From: Limnohabitans sp. Rim8
GTDB taxonomy: Bacteria > Pseudomonadota > Gammaproteobacteria > Burkholderiales > Burkholderiaceae_C
Direction: 5' to 3'
Assembly (NCBI GenBank): GCA_945897465.1
Contig: CAMDFK010000009.1
Span: forward strand, 39,240-103,239
Length of the DNA stretch: 64,000 nucleotides
The notes under the pieces were generated by a model. It had not been told where the DNA came from. It ran no database searches and saw only the letters and a program-made list of their open reading frames with translations. The translations under genes and the position numbers were made by a program. Of the stretch, positions 33,644-41,803 are shown in pieces. The first letter of the stretch is position 1; the number at the start of each line of letters is the position of its first letter.

Positions 33644-34834
33644 TCAGCTCACCCGCACCACCGCATCAGCACGTTGGTGCAAATCAGGCAGCAACTCCAA
33701 GCCCAAGCCCGGCTTATCGTTCAGGCTGATCATGCCGTTTTTGACCTGCGGCAACTCGGTCACCAGCTCTTTGTACCAGCCGCTGTAAAAAGCGCGCACG
33801 CTCTCCTGAATCAAGGCATTGGGCGCGTGCAGCGACAAGTGCGTGGAGGCGGCCCACACCACCGGCCCAGTGCAGTCGTGCGGGGCCACGGGCAGTTGCC
33901 AGGCATCGGCCATGGCGGCGATTTTGCGCGCTTCGGTCAGGCCCCCGCACCAGCTCAAGTCCAGCATGGCCACGCCCGCCACACCGGTTTGCAAATAATC
34001 CTTGAAGCCCCATTTGTAGCTCAGCGTTTCGCTGGCACAAATCAAAGCCTTGCAGTCCACCGCGTACTGCTTGAGCAGATCGAGGCTGTCCATGCGGATC
34101 GCGTCTTCATGCCAGAAAGTGTCGAACTCCTGCAAAGCCCGTGAGATTTTTTGCGCCATAGGCAAGCGCCACAGGCTGTGGAACTCGACCATGATGTCCA
34201 TCTTGTCGCCCACCGCATGGCGGATTTTGCGAAACGGCTCCAGCGCGGTATTCAGATCTTGCGGGCTGATGTACTGGCCGTGCGACTTTTCTGCGGCCAC
34301 ATCAAAAGGCCAAATCTTCATGCCGGTGATACCTTCGCTCAAAAGCGATTCGGCCACCTCGTCGGCGCGGTGCAAAAAGCCCTGCAGGTCTTCGTAAGGC
34401 CCGGCGCCCTGCCCCAAGCCCCAGTTGGAACTGCTCTGGTTGACGTTGCTGCGGATGTACTGGTAACCCGCGCAGGTGTTGTACACGCGAATCTCGTCGC
34501 GGCTCTTGCCGCCCAAAGCCGTGCAGACCGGCATGCCTGCGGCTTTGCCAAAGATGTCCCACAGCGCGATGTCCACCGCCGAGTTGCCGCGTGTCTCCAC
34601 CCCGGACCCGCGCCAGCCCAAATAGCCCGTGATGTCACGCTGGCGTGACTCGATGGCCAGTGGGTCTTGCCCCACCAATTTGGGAGCCACCCATTCGTGC
34701 AAATACGCTTCGACCGCTTGCGCGCCCATGAAAGTCTCGCCCAGGCCGACCAGGCCCTCGTCGGTGTGCAGGCGCACCCAGATGATGTTGGGAAATTCAC
34801 CCAGGCGGATGGTTTCGAGTTGCGTGATTTTCAT
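33644..34834 (-). CDS. mandelate racemase/muconate lactonizing enzyme family sugar-acid dehydratase
   Basis: Enolase-superfamily enzyme of 396 residues. The N-terminal capping domain (MKITQLETIRLGEFPNI) is followed by the TIM barrel: GMKIWPF carries the barrel Lys, VEFHSLW and FWHEDAIRMD the first metal ligands, ICASETLS the third, and PVAPHDCTGPVVWAAS the His-Asp dyad. These are features of acid-sugar dehydratases that abstract an alpha proton. It lies downstream of a TRAP transporter set and GntR gene on the same strand, after a terminator-like hairpin. The precise aldonate (galactonate, fuconate, rhamnonate and so on) is not determinable here. Confidence 0.88.
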   Translation of the reverse strand: MKITQLETIRLGEFPNIIWVRLHTDEGLVGLGETFMGAQAVEAYLHEWVAPKLVGQDPLAIESRQRDITGYLGWRGSGVETRGNSAVDIALWDIFGKAAGMPVCTALGGKSRDEIRVYNTCAGYQYIRSNVNQSSSNWGLGQGAGPYEDLQGFLHRADEVAESLLSEGITGMKIWPFDVAAEKSHGQYISPQDLNTALEPFRKIRHAVGDKMDIMVEFHSLWRLPMAQKISRALQEFDTFWHEDAIRMDSLDLLKQYAVDCKALICASETLSYKWGFKDYLQTGVAGVAMLDLSWCGGLTEARKIAAMADAWQLPVAPHDCTGPVVWAASTHLSLHAPNALIQESVRAFYSGWYKELVTELPQVKNGMISLNDKPGLGLELLPDLHQRADAVVRVS

Positions 34835-34854
34835 GAGGGCACTCTTTTCGGTCG

Positions 34855-34889
34855 TTAAAAAAGCCCCACAGCGGTCGGCTGTGGAGCTT
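34855..34889 (-). terminator. intrinsic terminator between dctP and the dehydratase
   Basis: Stem 34861-34872 with 34878-34889 (one mismatch, 5-nt loop); on the minus strand it is followed by six T (34857-34862 region). It would partly separate receptor expression from the downstream dehydratase gene. Confidence 0.75.
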
Positions 34890-34921
34890 GGGGGTTCAGC
34901 AAACAGGCTGAGCGCGGGAGA

Positions 34922-35929
34922 TCAACCGCCGCGAGACTTCTTCAACTCGTCTTGCACCACCTTGATGGCGTCGGCACCGATCGAGTCCTTGTGCTTGTCG
35001 TACACCGAAGCCACCCTGGCACGGATGCGATTTTGCTCGGCTGTACTCACCTCGTTGACCTGCATGCCTTTGGTCTTCAAGCTGGCCAGAGATTTCTCGT
35101 TCAAAGCACGGTTGGCCGCACGCTGCACTTTTTGGCCTTCCATGGCCGCTTCACGCAGCACGGCTTGCTCTTGCGGATTGAGCTGATCCCACAGCTTCTT
35201 GCTGTAGAGCACCAAGAAAGGTGTGTAGGCGTGGCGGGTCACGCTCAGGAACTTTTGCACTTCATTGAACTTGGAGGTTTCAATGGTGACAAAGGGGTTT
35301 TCTTGGCCGTCGATGGTCTTGGTTTCCAGGGCGGTGAACACTTCGCAAAAAGCCATGGGCACGGCGTTGGTGCCCAAAGTCTTGAAGGTGTCCAGGAAGA
35401 TGTTGTTTTGCATGACACGCACTTTGACGCCATCGAAGTCTTCCAGCTTGGTCACCGGGCGCTTGCTGTTGGTCAGGTTGCGGAAACCGTTTTCCCAATA
35501 GGCCAGGTTCACCAGGCCTGCGGCTTCGAGCTTGGCATTGAAGTACCTGCCGGCTGCACCGTCGAGCACTGCATCGGCTTCTTTTTCATTGGCAAACAAG
35601 AAGGGCAAATCGAACACGCCCAACTCTTTGATGATGCCCACCAGCGGCGAGCTGGAGGTGCAGACCATCTCTTGCGTGCCTGCACGCAAGGCTTGGGTGG
35701 CGGGCAAGTCGCCGCCCGCTGCACCGCCCCAAAAGGCGGTGATCTTCATCTTGCCGCCGGTCTTGGCCGCCAAGATTTCTTGCATTTTCTTGACGCCCAC
35801 GCCCACCGGGTGGTCTTCATTCACACCATTGGTGAACTTGATGTTGCGATCGGCAAACTGCGCCATGGCGCTCGATGCCACCAGGAAAGTGCCCGCGATC
35901 AGGGCTACCAGATTTCTGCGTTTCAACAT
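34922..35929 (-). CDS. TRAP transporter substrate-binding protein (DctP family, sugar-acid type)
   Basis: 335-residue periplasmic receptor. Signal peptide MLKRRNLVALIAGTFLVASS ending AMA; mature DctP fold with FRNLTNSKRPVTKLEDFDGVKVRVMQ, where the conserved Arg contacts the ligand carboxylate, and KTIDGQENPFVTI. It completes a Q-M-P set following the GntR gene. The surrounding aldonate dehydratases and kinases suggest an acid sugar ligand, as known for many TRAP receptors of this branch, but this is inference. Confidence 0.93.
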   Translation of the reverse strand: MLKRRNLVALIAGTFLVASSAMAQFADRNIKFTNGVNEDHPVGVGVKKMQEILAAKTGGKMKITAFWGGAAGGDLPATQALRAGTQEMVCTSSSPLVGIIKELGVFDLPFLFANEKEADAVLDGAAGRYFNAKLEAAGLVNLAYWENGFRNLTNSKRPVTKLEDFDGVKVRVMQNNIFLDTFKTLGTNAVPMAFCEVFTALETKTIDGQENPFVTIETSKFNEVQKFLSVTRHAYTPFLVLYSKKLWDQLNPQEQAVLREAAMEGQKVQRAANRALNEKSLASLKTKGMQVNEVSTAEQNRIRARVASVYDKHKDSIGADAIKVVQDELKKSRGG

Positions 35930-35964
35930 GAATGTCTCCTTTAAAAAAACACAGGGTTAAGAAA

Positions 35965-37263
35965 TCATCTCAGCATCCATTTCATCGGCTCGATGACGAT
36001 GGACGGAAAAGCAATCAACAAGGCCAGCACGCCCAACTGCGCCCACAAGAATGGCAGCACGCCTTTGAAAGCGGTGTCCATGTTGATCTTGGCCACACCA
36101 CACACCACGTTGAGCACGGTGCCCACGGGTGGCGTGATCAGGCCGATGGCATTGTTCATGATGAACAAGACACCAAAATAAACCGGGTCAATGCCGGCCT
36201 TGAGGACCAGCGGCATCAAAACAGGTGTGAGGATCAGCACCGTGGGTGTGAAGTCGAGCGCCGTACCCACCACGATGACCAACAGCATCAACACCACCAT
36301 GAGCAAAGTCTTGTTGCCCATGAGCGGCTCCATCATGCGGGCCACTTCGGCCGGGATGTTGGCCACCGTGATCAGCCAGGCGCTGACCATGGCCGCTGCC
36401 ACCAAAAACATGATGACCGAGGTGGTCTTGCCGGCTGCCAAGATCAGGCTGTAGAGCTTGGACCATGGCAATTCACGGTAAATGAACGCGCCCACCACAA
36501 AGCTGTAAACCGCCGCCACCACCGCCGCCTCGGTGGGGGTGAATACGCCAAATTTCATGCCGCCAATGATGAACACCGGCAAACCCAGCGCCAAAATGCC
36601 TTCACGCGTGGCTTTCAGTTTCTCAGACAGATTCATGCGGGTTCCTGGCTGCACGTTTTCGCGCTTGGCCACCCACCACCACGTCAAGCCAATCGCCACA
36701 CCCATCAAAAGGCCCGGCACGATGCCGGCCAAGAACAATTTGGTGATGGACACGTTGGCGGCCACACCGAAAATAATGAAACCAATGGAGGGCGGAATCA
36801 CCGGCGCGATGATGCCGCCCGAAGCGATCAAGCCGGCCGAGCGGCCCACGTTGTAGCCAGCCCGCTTCATCATCGGGATCAGCAAAGCGGCCAGCGCCGC
36901 CGTATCGGCCACGGCCGAGCCCGAGAGCGAAGCCATGATGACGGCGGCCATCACAGCCACATAGCCCAGACCGCCCCTGAAATGACCGACCCACGCCATG
37001 GCCAAATTCACGATGCGGCGGCTCAATCCGCCCGCGTTCATGAACTCACCGGCCAGCAAGAAAAACGGCACAGCCAGCAGAGGGAAGTTGTCAGCGCCGT
37101 CTACAAAACGCTGCGCCAGGATCTGGCTGTCGAACGCGTTGATCATGCCGTTGCTGGCCATGTAGGCCATCAGGCTCAAACCACACACCAACAAAGCATA
37201 AGCAATGGGCATGCCCAGGGCCATGGCCCCCAGCAAGCTGAATACAAAAACAGCGATGGTCAT
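35965..37263 (-). CDS. TRAP transporter large permease (DctM family)
   Basis: 432-residue, about 12-span membrane permease. FLLAGEFMNAGGLSRRIVNLA, MASLSGSAVADTAALAALL and ASGGIIAPVIPPSIGFIIFG in the first half and NAIGLITPPVGTVLNVVCG near the end are DctM landmarks. The start at 37263 overlaps the dctQ stop (ATGA). Together with the 37.8-37.3 kb small permease and the downstream receptor it makes a full transporter. Confidence 0.95.
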   Translation of the reverse strand: MTIAVFVFSLLGAMALGMPIAYALLVCGLSLMAYMASNGMINAFDSQILAQRFVDGADNFPLLAVPFFLLAGEFMNAGGLSRRIVNLAMAWVGHFRGGLGYVAVMAAVIMASLSGSAVADTAALAALLIPMMKRAGYNVGRSAGLIASGGIIAPVIPPSIGFIIFGVAANVSITKLFLAGIVPGLLMGVAIGLTWWWVAKRENVQPGTRMNLSEKLKATREGILALGLPVFIIGGMKFGVFTPTEAAVVAAVYSFVVGAFIYRELPWSKLYSLILAAGKTTSVIMFLVAAAMVSAWLITVANIPAEVARMMEPLMGNKTLLMVVLMLLVIVVGTALDFTPTVLILTPVLMPLVLKAGIDPVYFGVLFIMNNAIGLITPPVGTVLNVVCGVAKINMDTAFKGVLPFLWAQLGVLALLIAFPSIVIEPMKWMLR

Positions 37264-37811
37264 GCGCGGCCTCGCACTTCAGGCTCGATCTCGGCAAGGA
37301 CCACTTTGTCTTCCGACTCGACCACCAGCACCAGGTCCGCCTCAGCCAGTTGTCCAGTCAACAATTGAAACAACTTGTGCACATTCATGATGCCCATGAC
37401 GGCGGCCGTGACGTAGCCGATGCCATAAATCCAGATCATGGAAATGCCCACCACCACCGAAATATTGGTCACTTGCAGTTCGTGCATCTTCCAAGTGCCC
37501 CAAAAGAACAGCACGTTGCAGCCGAGCATCATCACTTCACTCAAAAAGAAACACAGCTTCTTGCCACCCAAGGGCAAGCGCCGCACCAGAGTGTCCACAC
37601 CCAAATGGCCCTTCTCGCGCATGGCCACCATGGCACCGATATAGGTCAGCCAGATGAAGCAGTAGCGCGACATCTCGTCCGAGATGGAAATGCCCGAGTT
37701 GAAACCATAGCGCAGCACCACGTTGCCAAACACCATGATGACCATGGCCACCAGGCAGGCCACCACCAGAAATTCCAGCAGTTTGAAAAAGAGATCAATG
37801 ATTTTTTGCAA
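37260..37811 (-). CDS. TRAP transporter small permease (DctQ family), TTG start inside gntR
   Basis: 183 residues with four membrane segments, typical of DctQ (FLVVACLVAMVIMVFGNVVLR, SDEMSRYCFIWLTYIGAMVA, REKGHLGVDTL). No ATG or GTG occurs at a sensible place; a TTG at 37811 gives LQKIIDLFFKLLEF and lies 17 bp inside the end of the regulator gene, with GGGG at suitable distance. An ATG far upstream (37967) would read through the regulator and is rejected. The C-terminal tail is acidic and longer than usual. Confidence 0.85.
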   Translation of the reverse strand: MQKIIDLFFKLLEFLVVACLVAMVIMVFGNVVLRYGFNSGISISDEMSRYCFIWLTYIGAMVAMREKGHLGVDTLVRRLPLGGKKLCFFLSEVMMLGCNVLFFWGTWKMHELQVTNISVVVGISMIWIYGIGYVTAAVMGIMNVHKLFQLLTGQLAEADLVLVVESEDKVVLAEIEPEVRGRA

Positions 37812-38616
37812 CTGCGGCCCCTGATTTTTGAATGCGCATTTTGGCGTCGGGTTGGGTCTGGGCTTTCGGTTTGGTTTGGGTCTTGATCGGTGTGGCCAAG
37901 CCCGAGACCAGCGGCAGTTTTTTGCGCGACGACAGCACCAGATCGATGTCGTCTTTGGCCCCTTCAATCAAGACCATGATGGCGCGTTCGGCTTTGGCCG
38001 GCTCCCGGGCGATCACAGCGTTGAGCACCGCACGGTGCAGTGGCAGAGAATTTTTCGGGCCATCTTTGATGCGGGTAGAAATTTCAAAACTGGTGCGCAG
38101 CAAGGCGTTAAGGGCCTTGCTCATCTGCACCAGCATGCGGTTGTGTGAGGCCTGCAACAAACCTTCGTGAAAGCGCAAATCGTGCGTGACGTAATCGCCG
38201 CCCTCCTCCACCGCTTGTTTCATGCCTGCGTAGGCGGCCTCGATGTGGACTATGTCCTCGGGTGTGGCCCGCTCGGCAGCCAGGCGCACCGCGGCGGGTT
38301 CGACCAGACGGCGCAGCTCTTGCAAGTCTTTCAAAAACTCTGGGGTCAGGCCGCAGCGGGCCTGCCAGGCCACCACATCGGGGTCAAACCAATTCCAGTG
38401 CGCATCGGGCATGACGCGGGTGCCCACCTTGGGGCCGGTCGAAAGCAGCCCCTTGGCCACCAGCGATTTGATGGCTTCACGCACCACGGTGCGGCTCACA
38501 CCCAGCTCTTCACACAAGATCGGCTCAGGAGGCAGGCTCGCGCCCACCCCATAGCGACCCGACAAAATGGCATGGCCCAATAAATCAAGAGAATTTTTGT
38601 GAAAATTGTTCGTCAT
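37795..38616 (-). CDS. GntR family regulator (FadR subfamily, FCD domain)
   Basis: 273-residue transcription regulator. Winged helix at residues 10-75 with recognition region CEELGVSRTVVREAIKSL, then an all-helical FCD effector domain with metal-type ligands in THDLRFHEGLLQAS and LHRAVLNAVIARE. A Lys/Thr/Gln-rich tail follows. Members such as DgoR, UxuR and LldR respond to sugar acids or hydroxy acids. It heads the TRAP/dehydratase transcription unit and is divergent from the aldonate dehydratase, so it probably represses both in the absence of substrate. Two palindromes in the shared region are candidate sites. Confidence 0.92.
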   Translation of the reverse strand: MTNNFHKNSLDLLGHAILSGRYGVGASLPPEPILCEELGVSRTVVREAIKSLVAKGLLSTGPKVGTRVMPDAHWNWFDPDVVAWQARCGLTPEFLKDLQELRRLVEPAAVRLAAERATPEDIVHIEAAYAGMKQAVEEGGDYVTHDLRFHEGLLQASHNRMLVQMSKALNALLRTSFEISTRIKDGPKNSLPLHRAVLNAVIAREPAKAERAIMVLIEGAKDDIDLVLSSRKKLPLVSGLATPIKTQTKPKAQTQPDAKMRIQKSGAAVAKNH

Positions 38617-38639
38617 GGCCGAAAGCGATCAAGCGGCCT

Positions 38640-38649
38640 ATCATATGAT
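38640..38649. promoter_or_regulatory. palindrome ATCATATGAT, possible second GntR half-site
   Basis: Perfect 10-bp palindrome 24 bp upstream of the gntR start and about 105 bp before the downstream GntR-type operator. It would suit autoregulation. Its sequence departs from the TNGTNNNACNA rule, so the assignment is weak. Confidence 0.35.
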
Positions 38650-38676
38650 GATTGAATGCCCGAGACAGACTCTGGT

Positions 38677-38712
38677 AAACCCTAGGCTCAGTCGTCTTGG
38701 CGTCTAGGGTTT
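38677..38712. promoter_or_regulatory. inverted repeat AAACCCTAG / CTAGGGTTT between divergent genes
   Basis: Perfect 9-bp arms at 38677-38685 and 38704-38712 with an 18-bp spacer, midway between gntR and the dehydratase gene. It may be an operator for a second regulator or a stem-loop in one of the leaders. Confidence 0.4.
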
Positions 38713-38750
38713 GCCCCATGTCGCTGGCTTTACAAAGCCCGCTTGTTTTT

Positions 38751-38767
38751 CTATCGTCATACGATAG
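38751..38767. promoter_or_regulatory. GntR/FadR-type operator CTATCGT-CAT-ACGATAG
   Basis: Perfect 7-3-7 palindrome 43 bp upstream of the aldonate dehydratase ATG. The inner TCGTCATACGA fits the TNGTNNNACNA rule known for FadR-subfamily GntR regulators exactly, and the gene for such a regulator is the divergent neighbour. Confidence 0.75.
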
Positions 38768-38810
38768 GATTTTCAAGACTCACCATTGACCTTCAACCTG
38801 GACACGCACC

Positions 38811-40559
38811 ATGAGCGACAACAACGGCAGCCCGCCCCGCAAAAAACCCGAAGACCTGCGCAGCCAGCAATGGTTTGGCCGCCAAGACCGCGATGGCTTT
38901 GCCTACCGCAGCTGGGTCAAGGGCAAAGGCGTGCCGCACGACCAGTTTGACGGCCGTCCCGTCATCGGCATCTGCAACACCTTCAGCGAACTGACGCCCT
39001 GCAACTCACACTTTCGCACCCTGGCCGAGCAGGTCAAGATCGGGGTGTACGAGGCGGGCGGCTTTCCCTTGGAGTTTCCTGTGATGTCGCTGGGTGAAAC
39101 CCTGCTGCGCCCCACCGCCATGCTGTACCGCAACCTGGCGTCCATGGACGTGGAAGAGAGCATTCGCGGCAACCCCATCGACGGCGTGGTGCTGCTGATG
39201 GGCTGTGACAAAACCACCCCCAGCTTGCTGATGGGCGCGTCCAGCGTGGGCCTGCCCACCATTGGTGTCTCGGGCGGCCCCATGTTGAACGGCAAATGGC
39301 GCGGGCAAGAATTGGGCTCGGGCACCGGCGTGTGGAGCATGAGCGAACAAGTGCGCGCAGGCACCCTGAAATTGGCCGACTTTTTTGAAGCCGAAAGCTG
39401 CATGCACCGCAGCCACGGCCACTGCATGACCATGGGCACGGCCAGCACCATGGCCAGCATGGTCGAAGCCCTGGGCATTGGCTTGCCCGGCAACGCCGCC
39501 TACCCGGCGGTGGACGGGCGACGCAATGTGTTGGCACGTGACGCCGGACGGCGCATTGTCGAGATGGTGCACACCGACCAGACCATCAGCCAAGTGCTCA
39601 CCCGCGAGGCTTTTGAAAACGCCATCCGCACGCTGGCCGCGATTGGCGGCTCGACCAACGCCGTGATCCACCTGATCGCCATTGCCGGTCGCTTGGGCCT
39701 GAAGCTCACCGTGGACGATTTTGAGCGCTTGGGCAGTGATCTGCCTTGCCTGCTGAATTTGCAGCCCTCGGGCGAACACCTGATGGAGGACTTCTGCTAC
39801 GCCGGTGGCCTGCCCGTGGTGATGAAAGAGATCGAGCACCTGCTGCACAAAGACATCGTGACCGTGAGCGGCAAGAGCGTGGCCGAAAACAATGCCAACG
39901 CCGTCAACTACGACCCGCGCGTGATCAAGACCTTCGCAGCCCCGTTCAAGGAAAAAGCCGGTATCGCCATCTTGCGCGGCAACCTGGCCCCGCGTGGCGC
40001 AGTCATCAAGCCCAGCGCGGCCACACCGGCCTTGATGGTGCACACCGGGCGCGCCGTGGTGTTTGAAGACAGCCACGACTTCCACAAACGCATCGACGAC
40101 GAGAGCTTGGATGTGGACGAGAACTGCATTTTGGTGCTCAAAAACTGCGGCCCCAAGGGCTACCCCGGCATGGCCGAAGTGGGCAATATGCCGCTGCCCC
40201 CCAAGGTGCTGCGCAAAGGCATCACCGACATGGTGCGCATCTCCGACGCCCGCATGAGCGGCACCGCGTATGGCACCGTGGTGCTGCACACCACGCCCGA
40301 AGCCGCTGCCGGTGGCCCGCTGGCCGTGGTGCAAAACGGCGACATGATCGAGCTGAACGTGCCCGAGCGCAAACTGCAACTGCTCATCAGCGACGAAGAG
40401 CTGGCGCGCCGCCTGGCCTTGTGGGAAAAGCCCGCACCGGCCATGAACTCGGGCTACTGGAAGCTCTACATTGACCATGTGCTGCAAGCCGACGAAGGCG
40501 CTGACATGGACTTTTTGGTCGGCCAGCGCGGCTCGGCCGTGCCCAAAGACAACCATTGA
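38811..40559 (+). CDS. IlvD/Edd family aldonate dehydratase (arabonate/galactonate type)
   Basis: Fe-S dependent dehydratase of 582 residues giving a 2-keto-3-deoxy sugar acid. Fe-S cysteines appear in GICNTFSELTPCNSHFR (near residue 65), LLMGCDKTTPSLLM (near 130) and ESCMHRSHGHCMTMGTASTM (near 200); AIGGSTNAVIHLIAIA and CGPKGYPGMAEVGNM, ISDARMSGTAYGTVV follow. The length and N-terminal RKKPEDLRSQQWFG match L-arabonate/D-xylonate/D-galactonate dehydratases rather than IlvD. It is preceded by a GntR operator and followed by a DenD-like gene. The exact aldonate is not determined. Confidence 0.92.
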   Translation: MSDNNGSPPRKKPEDLRSQQWFGRQDRDGFAYRSWVKGKGVPHDQFDGRPVIGICNTFSELTPCNSHFRTLAEQVKIGVYEAGGFPLEFPVMSLGETLLRPTAMLYRNLASMDVEESIRGNPIDGVVLLMGCDKTTPSLLMGASSVGLPTIGVSGGPMLNGKWRGQELGSGTGVWSMSEQVRAGTLKLADFFEAESCMHRSHGHCMTMGTASTMASMVEALGIGLPGNAAYPAVDGRRNVLARDAGRRIVEMVHTDQTISQVLTREAFENAIRTLAAIGGSTNAVIHLIAIAGRLGLKLTVDDFERLGSDLPCLLNLQPSGEHLMEDFCYAGGLPVVMKEIEHLLHKDIVTVSGKSVAENNANAVNYDPRVIKTFAAPFKEKAGIAILRGNLAPRGAVIKPSAATPALMVHTGRAVVFEDSHDFHKRIDDESLDVDENCILVLKNCGPKGYPGMAEVGNMPLPPKVLRKGITDMVRISDARMSGTAYGTVVLHTTPEAAAGGPLAVVQNGDMIELNVPERKLQLLISDEELARRLALWEKPAPAMNSGYWKLYIDHVLQADEGADMDFLVGQRGSAVPKDNH

Positions 40560-40575
40560 TTTGCAAGGAAAAACC

Positions 40576-41580
40576 ATGCGTATTTTGATCACCGGCGGTG
40601 CCGGATTTTTGGGCGCTCGCCTGGCCCGCGAAATTTTGAAGCGTGGCCAACTCAACGGCCAAAGCGTGAGCGAATTGGTGATTGCCGACCTCTTTCCCGC
40701 ACCTGCCGACCTGTTGGCCGACCCACGGGTCAAGGGCCATGCAGGCCCCATGCTGGCGCAAGGCGATTTGTTCAAGAGCGGGTTTGACGGCGTGTTCCAC
40801 CTCGCTTCGGCCGTGTCGGGCGAGTGCGAACTCGACTTTGACCTGGGTCTGCGCTCCAACGTGGACAGCTCGCGCTTGCTGCTCGACAGCCTCCGCGCTT
40901 CGGGTAAGACTTCTCGTTTGGTGTTTGCCAGTTCGGTCGCGGTGTTCGGCCCCGATGCGGCCAACCCCATGCCCGCCCTGGTGGCAGACACCACCTTGCC
41001 CACGCCGCAAACCTCGTACGGCACGCACAAGCTGATGATCGAGTACATGGTGGCCGACTACACCCGCAAGGGCTACATCGACGGCCGCGCGGCCCGCCTG
41101 ATGACGGTGGCCGTGCGCCCTGGCAAACCCAATGGTGCAGCGTCTTCGTTCTTCAGCGGCATCATCCGCGAGCCGCTGGCGGGCACAGCCACCACCTGCC
41201 CTGTGGACGCGCATGTGTCGCACCCCATCTCTTCGCCGGGCACCACCGTGCATGGCCTGATCACCGTGTTCGAGGCCAGCCGTGAAGCCTTTGGTGGCCG
41301 CATGGCACTGAACCTGCCAGGCTTGAACGTCAAGGTGAGCGAGATGCTGGCTGCGCTGGAAAAAGTCGCTGGCCCCGCCGTGCGCGCCCGCGTGACTTTT
41401 GAAAAAGACGACCGCATCGCCGCTATTGTGGACAACTGGGCCAAGGGTTGCACCTTTGAGCGTGCGCATGCCCTGGGCTTGCGCGCCGATACCAGCTACG
41501 AAGCCATCATCGAGCAGTACATCGAGGACTGCAAAACCCGACCCGGCTACCCCGCTGAAGCGCTGAACGGTTTGAAGTGA
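40576..41580 (+). CDS. NAD-dependent epimerase/dehydratase family, DenD-like (D-erythronate dehydrogenase)
   Basis: 334-residue extended SDR. TGGAGFLGARLAREIL at residue 7, VFASSVAVFGPD near 120, catalytic YGTHKLMIEYM near 150. The strings GRAARLMTVAVRPGKPN and AASSFFSGIIREPLAG are typical of the DenD group, whose characterised members oxidise D-erythronate, although related proteins act on other sugar acids. It starts 16 bp after the dehydratase with AAGGAA, so the two are cotranscribed. A role in side-chain oxidation of the same substrate is likely but unproven. Confidence 0.85.
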   Translation: MRILITGGAGFLGARLAREILKRGQLNGQSVSELVIADLFPAPADLLADPRVKGHAGPMLAQGDLFKSGFDGVFHLASAVSGECELDFDLGLRSNVDSSRLLLDSLRASGKTSRLVFASSVAVFGPDAANPMPALVADTTLPTPQTSYGTHKLMIEYMVADYTRKGYIDGRAARLMTVAVRPGKPNGAASSFFSGIIREPLAGTATTCPVDAHVSHPISSPGTTVHGLITVFEASREAFGGRMALNLPGLNVKVSEMLAALEKVAGPAVRARVTFEKDDRIAAIVDNWAKGCTFERAHALGLRADTSYEAIIEQYIEDCKTRPGYPAEALNGLK

Positions 41581-41643
41581 GGTGCCACAAGGCCTGCACG
41601 CCCAAAAAGTGGGATGGCCTGCCTGTCATTGATAAAGCATCTT

Positions 41644-41747
41644 GTAGGTCGGTGCCTTCAGGTCCGACAAAGCCGTCGGAGCGCCACAACCGCATGAAAT
41701 GTCGCTGCGATGGGGGCCAAATGTCGGACCATAAAGGCCCGACCTGC
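41644..41747 (+). repeat. MITE-like palindromic repeat, copy A
   Basis: Terminal arms 41644-41670 (GTAGGTCGGTGCCTTCAGG...) and 41721-41747 are imperfect reverse complements; the about 50-bp centre contains CACAACCGCATGAAATGTCG. The centre is shared, in the opposite orientation, with copy C near 62.7 kb. Between convergent genes. Confidence 0.8.
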
Positions 41748-41803
41748 GGGAAGATGGGGTGCTGGGATTGGGCACTTCACCGGGCAGCATCGATAAGCTG
41801 ACT

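Noticed and set aside
39006-41048. 680-codon open frame on the minus strand opposite the aldonate dehydratase and DenD-like genes
   Set aside because: Runs antisense to two clear enzymes; its His/Ala/Gly-rich translation is the typical shadow of high third-position GC.
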